A DNA stretch of 64,000 nucleotides, from NCBI RefSeq assembly GCF_003606385.1, contig NZ_CP032514.1:1984001-2048000 (forward strand). The letters are read 5' to 3'. Origin of the DNA: Actinomyces lilanjuaniae (GTDB lineage: Bacteria; Actinomycetota; Actinomycetes; Actinomycetales; Actinomycetaceae). The translations under genes were made by a program, and so were the position numbers. Positions within the stretch are counted from its first letter, which is position 1; the number at the start of each line of letters is the position of its first letter. The notes under the pieces were generated by a model that was given only the letters and a program-made list of their open reading frames with translations, searched no databases and was not told the origin of the DNA. This document shows positions 61,954-64,000 of the stretch, piece after piece.

Positions 61954-64000
61954 ATGACAGCCCCGGCCCTCAACGTCATGCTCGACTCCCTCATCCCGGC
62001 CGACGACCCGCAGCAGGCGCCCGAGCCCGAGGAGGTCTACCTGGCCTTTGCCGAGTGGGCCGAGTCGACAGGCCGCCCCCTCTACCCGCACCAGGATGAG
62101 GCGCTGTCCCAGATTCTTGAGGACCGCCACGTCATTGCTGCCACCCCCACGGGCTCAGGCAAGTCCGTCATCGCCCTAGCCGCCCACACCGCCTCCCTGG
62201 CCCGGGGCGGGCGCTCTTACTACACCGCCCCGCTCAAGGCCCTGGTCTCCGAGAAGTTCTTCGAGCTCGTAGGGCTGTTCGGTGTCGACAACGTCGGCAT
62301 GGTCACCGGAGACACCTCCATCAACGCCGACGCGCCTGTCATCTGCTGCACCGCGGAGATCCTGGCCAACCAGGCGCTGCGCGAGGGCGAGGACATGGAC
62401 GTCGACTGCGTCATCATGGACGAGTTCCACTACTACGCCGACCCGCAGCGAGGATGGGCATGGCAGGTCCCTCTCCTGGAGCTGCCCCGAGCCCAGATGG
62501 TGCTCATGTCAGCGACCCTGGGGGACGTCAGCTTCTTCGTGCGGGACCTGGAGGCGCGCACCGGCCGCCAGGTCGCTGTCGTCGACGACGCCGTGCGCCC
62601 CGTGCCCCTGGAGATGGACTACGTCGTGGAGCCGGTCGGCGAGCTCCTCCAGCGGCTCGTGGGCCAGGACAAGGCGCCGACCTACGTCGTCCACTTCTCG
62701 CAGAAGGAGGCCGTGGCGCGGGCGACCTCGCTGCTGAGCACGGACCTGGTGCCCAGGTCCCGCAAGGAGGAGACCGCCCGGGCGCTGGGCGACGTCCGCT
62801 TCGCCAAGGGATTCGGGACCACGCTGTCTCGGCTGCTGCGCAGCGGGATCGGGGTGCACCACGCCGGGATGCTTCCGCGCTACCGCAGGCTCGTCGAGCG
62901 CCTGGCCCGCGAGGGGCTGCTCGCCGTCGTCTGCGGGACCGACACCCTGGGAGTCGGCATCAACGTACCTATCCGCACCGTGGTCCTGACCTCCCTGGTG
63001 AAGTTTGACGGGTCCCGAGAGCGTCATCTCACAGCACGGGAGTTCCACCAGGTTGCTGGACGGGCCGGACGAGCAGGCTTCGACACCCGCGGCTACGTGG
63101 AGGTCCAGGCCCCGGAGCACGCCATCGACAACGCCCGGGCGCTGGCCAAAGCGGGCGACGACGAGCGCAGACGGCGCAAGGTCGTGCGCAGGAAGGCCCC
63201 TCCCGGCCGGGTGAGCTGGACGGAGGGGACCTTCGAGCGGCTGCGCGACGCTGCCCCGGAGACGCTGACCAGCCAGTTCCAGGTCACCAGCACCATGGTG
63301 CTGGCCCTTATGGAGCGACCCGGCGACCCGGTAACCCACATGGCCGCACTGCTGGGGCGAGCCCACGTGACACCTGCGCAGCGGCGCGTGCACGTGCGCC
63401 GAGCACTGGACATCTACCGGTCCCTGCGCACCGCAGGGGTGGTGGAGCACGTCTCCTCCGCCCAGGCCGCCGCGGACGGGCGGCCCCGCCTGCGCCTGGC
63501 GGTGGATCTTCCCTGGGAGTTCGCCCTCAACCAGCCCCTGGCACCCTTCGCCCTAGCTGCCATGGACCTGCTGGGCGTAGACTCCCCCAGCCACACGCTG
63601 GACGTGGTCTCAGTGGTGGAGTCCACGCTGGAGGACCCCCGTCCGCTCCTGTACGCCCAGCAGAAGGCCGCCCGGGCAGAGGCAGTGGCAGCCATGAAGG
63701 CCGAGGGCCTGGACTACGAGGAGCGCATGGCGGCCCTGGAAGAGGTCACCTGGCCGCGTCCCCTGGCTGACTTGCTGACCCCTGCCCTGGAGATGTACCG
63801 GACCGCCAACCCGTGGGTAGCCGAGTACGAGCTCTCCCCGAAGTCCGTGGTGCGGGAGATGGTGGAGAACGCCATGACCTTCTCCGACCTGGTGGCCCGC
63901 TACGACCTGGGGCGCAGTGAGGGCGTCATCCTGCGTTACCTCACCGACGCCTACCGGGCGCTGCGCCAGGTCGTGCCCGAGGAGCACCGCACCCCGGAGG
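61954..64000 (+). CDS. SKI2-like DEAD/DEAH-box helicase with DUF3516-type C-terminus, cut by window edge
   Basis: At least 682 residues, open at the right edge. YPHQDEALSQILEDRHVIAATPTGSGKS (Q motif and Walker A), DEFHYYAD (a DExH box), MVLMSATLGDV (SAT), GIGVHHAGMLPRYRRLVE, TLGVGINVPIRTVV and VAGRAGRAGFD (motif VI) show a complete SF2 Ski2-like helicase. The later part (KFDG...HLTAREF, EGLDYEERMAALEEVTWPRPL, ELSPKSVVREMVE) matches the DUF3516 family widespread in actinobacteria. Probably involved in RNA or DNA metabolism; the exact role is unknown. Confidence 0.92.
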   Translation, partial: MTAPALNVMLDSLIPADDPQQAPEPEEVYLAFAEWAESTGRPLYPHQDEALSQILEDRHVIAATPTGSGKSVIALAAHTASLARGGRSYYTAPLKALVSEKFFELVGLFGVDNVGMVTGDTSINADAPVICCTAEILANQALREGEDMDVDCVIMDEFHYYADPQRGWAWQVPLLELPRAQMVLMSATLGDVSFFVRDLEARTGRQVAVVDDAVRPVPLEMDYVVEPVGELLQRLVGQDKAPTYVVHFSQKEAVARATSLLSTDLVPRSRKEETARALGDVRFAKGFGTTLSRLLRSGIGVHHAGMLPRYRRLVERLAREGLLAVVCGTDTLGVGINVPIRTVVLTSLVKFDGSRERHLTAREFHQVAGRAGRAGFDTRGYVEVQAPEHAIDNARALAKAGDDERRRRKVVRRKAPPGRVSWTEGTFERLRDAAPETLTSQFQVTSTMVLALMERPGDPVTHMAALLGRAHVTPAQRRVHVRRALDIYRSLRTAGVVEHVSSAQAAADGRPRLRLAVDLPWEFALNQPLAPFALAAMDLLGVDSPSHTLDVVSVVESTLEDPRPLLYAQQKAARAEAVAAMKAEGLDYEERMAALEEVTWPRPLADLLTPALEMYRTANPWVAEYELSPKSVVREMVENAMTFSDLVARYDLGRSEGVILRYLTDAYRALRQVVPEEHRTPE

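Noticed and set aside
1..64000. CRISPR arrays, IS elements, integrases, rRNA genes
   Set aside because: No regularly spaced repeats, no transposase or recombinase motifs, no rRNA sequence seen on either strand.

Overview
The window is high-GC DNA from an actinobacterium, most likely an Actinomyces-type Actinomycetaceae. This rests on gene families and order, not a database search. The minus strand carries, in transcription order, gltX, tRNA-Gln, two tRNA-Glu, rnj, pfkB-type kinase, ftsK, pgsA, cinA, clgR, a DUF3046 gene, recA, recX, miaB, two ybjN genes, miaA and dapF. From rnj to dapF this is close to the order known in mycobacteria and other actinobacteria. Here two accessory blocks split it.

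Layout. 1-5200: a short UvrA-like ATPase, an MDR oxidoreductase and a divergent ohrR/ohr peroxide-defence pair with an operator palindrome. 5280-8760: dapF, miaA and two YbjN genes. 8838-18109: accessory block 1, an iron-uptake operon (FTR1 permease, P19 lipoprotein, DUF2318 Fe-S membrane protein, two FtsX-like permeases, an ATPase, an FMN-binding lipoprotein) with apbE (FMN transferase) divergent from it across a DtxR/IdeR-like box. 18133-19876: miaB. 20161-39403: accessory block 2, holding a shortened gcvT, a circular-bacteriocin cluster of eight genes (21218-26834), an ABC-exporter remnant, a MacB-like ABC transporter with a broken permease, a type II NADH dehydrogenase behind a second DtxR-like box, and a ROK repressor divergent from an alpha-galactosidase/sugar ABC operon that lacks its own ATPase. 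39532-52933: the recX-recA-DUF3046-clgR-cinA-pgsA-ftsK-kinase-rnj-tRNA-gltX core, with a SOS box upstream of recA. 53034-55095: a PatB/MalY-like PLP enzyme and an FAH-family hydrolase. 55211-61793: four tandem AGCS-type sodium:amino-acid symporters. 61954 to the end: a SKI2-like helicase, cut by the window edge.

Sequence quality matters here. miaB, recA (three places), gltX (four) and the first AGCS gene (two) carry single-base frameshifts, nearly all at C/G runs that are one base short. Several of these genes are essential, so the breaks are most likely sequencing errors; those genes are annotated as full-length reading units.

How parts connect. The FTR1/P19/DUF2318/ABC module with a covalent-FMN carrier and its flavinyl transferase looks like a complete extracytoplasmic redox-assisted iron importer under iron control. 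The bacteriocin cluster contains a precursor, a SpoIIM/DUF95 maturation-type protein, small membrane proteins and two ABC units, enough in principle for production and self-protection. It abuts a gcvT whose 3' half is missing.
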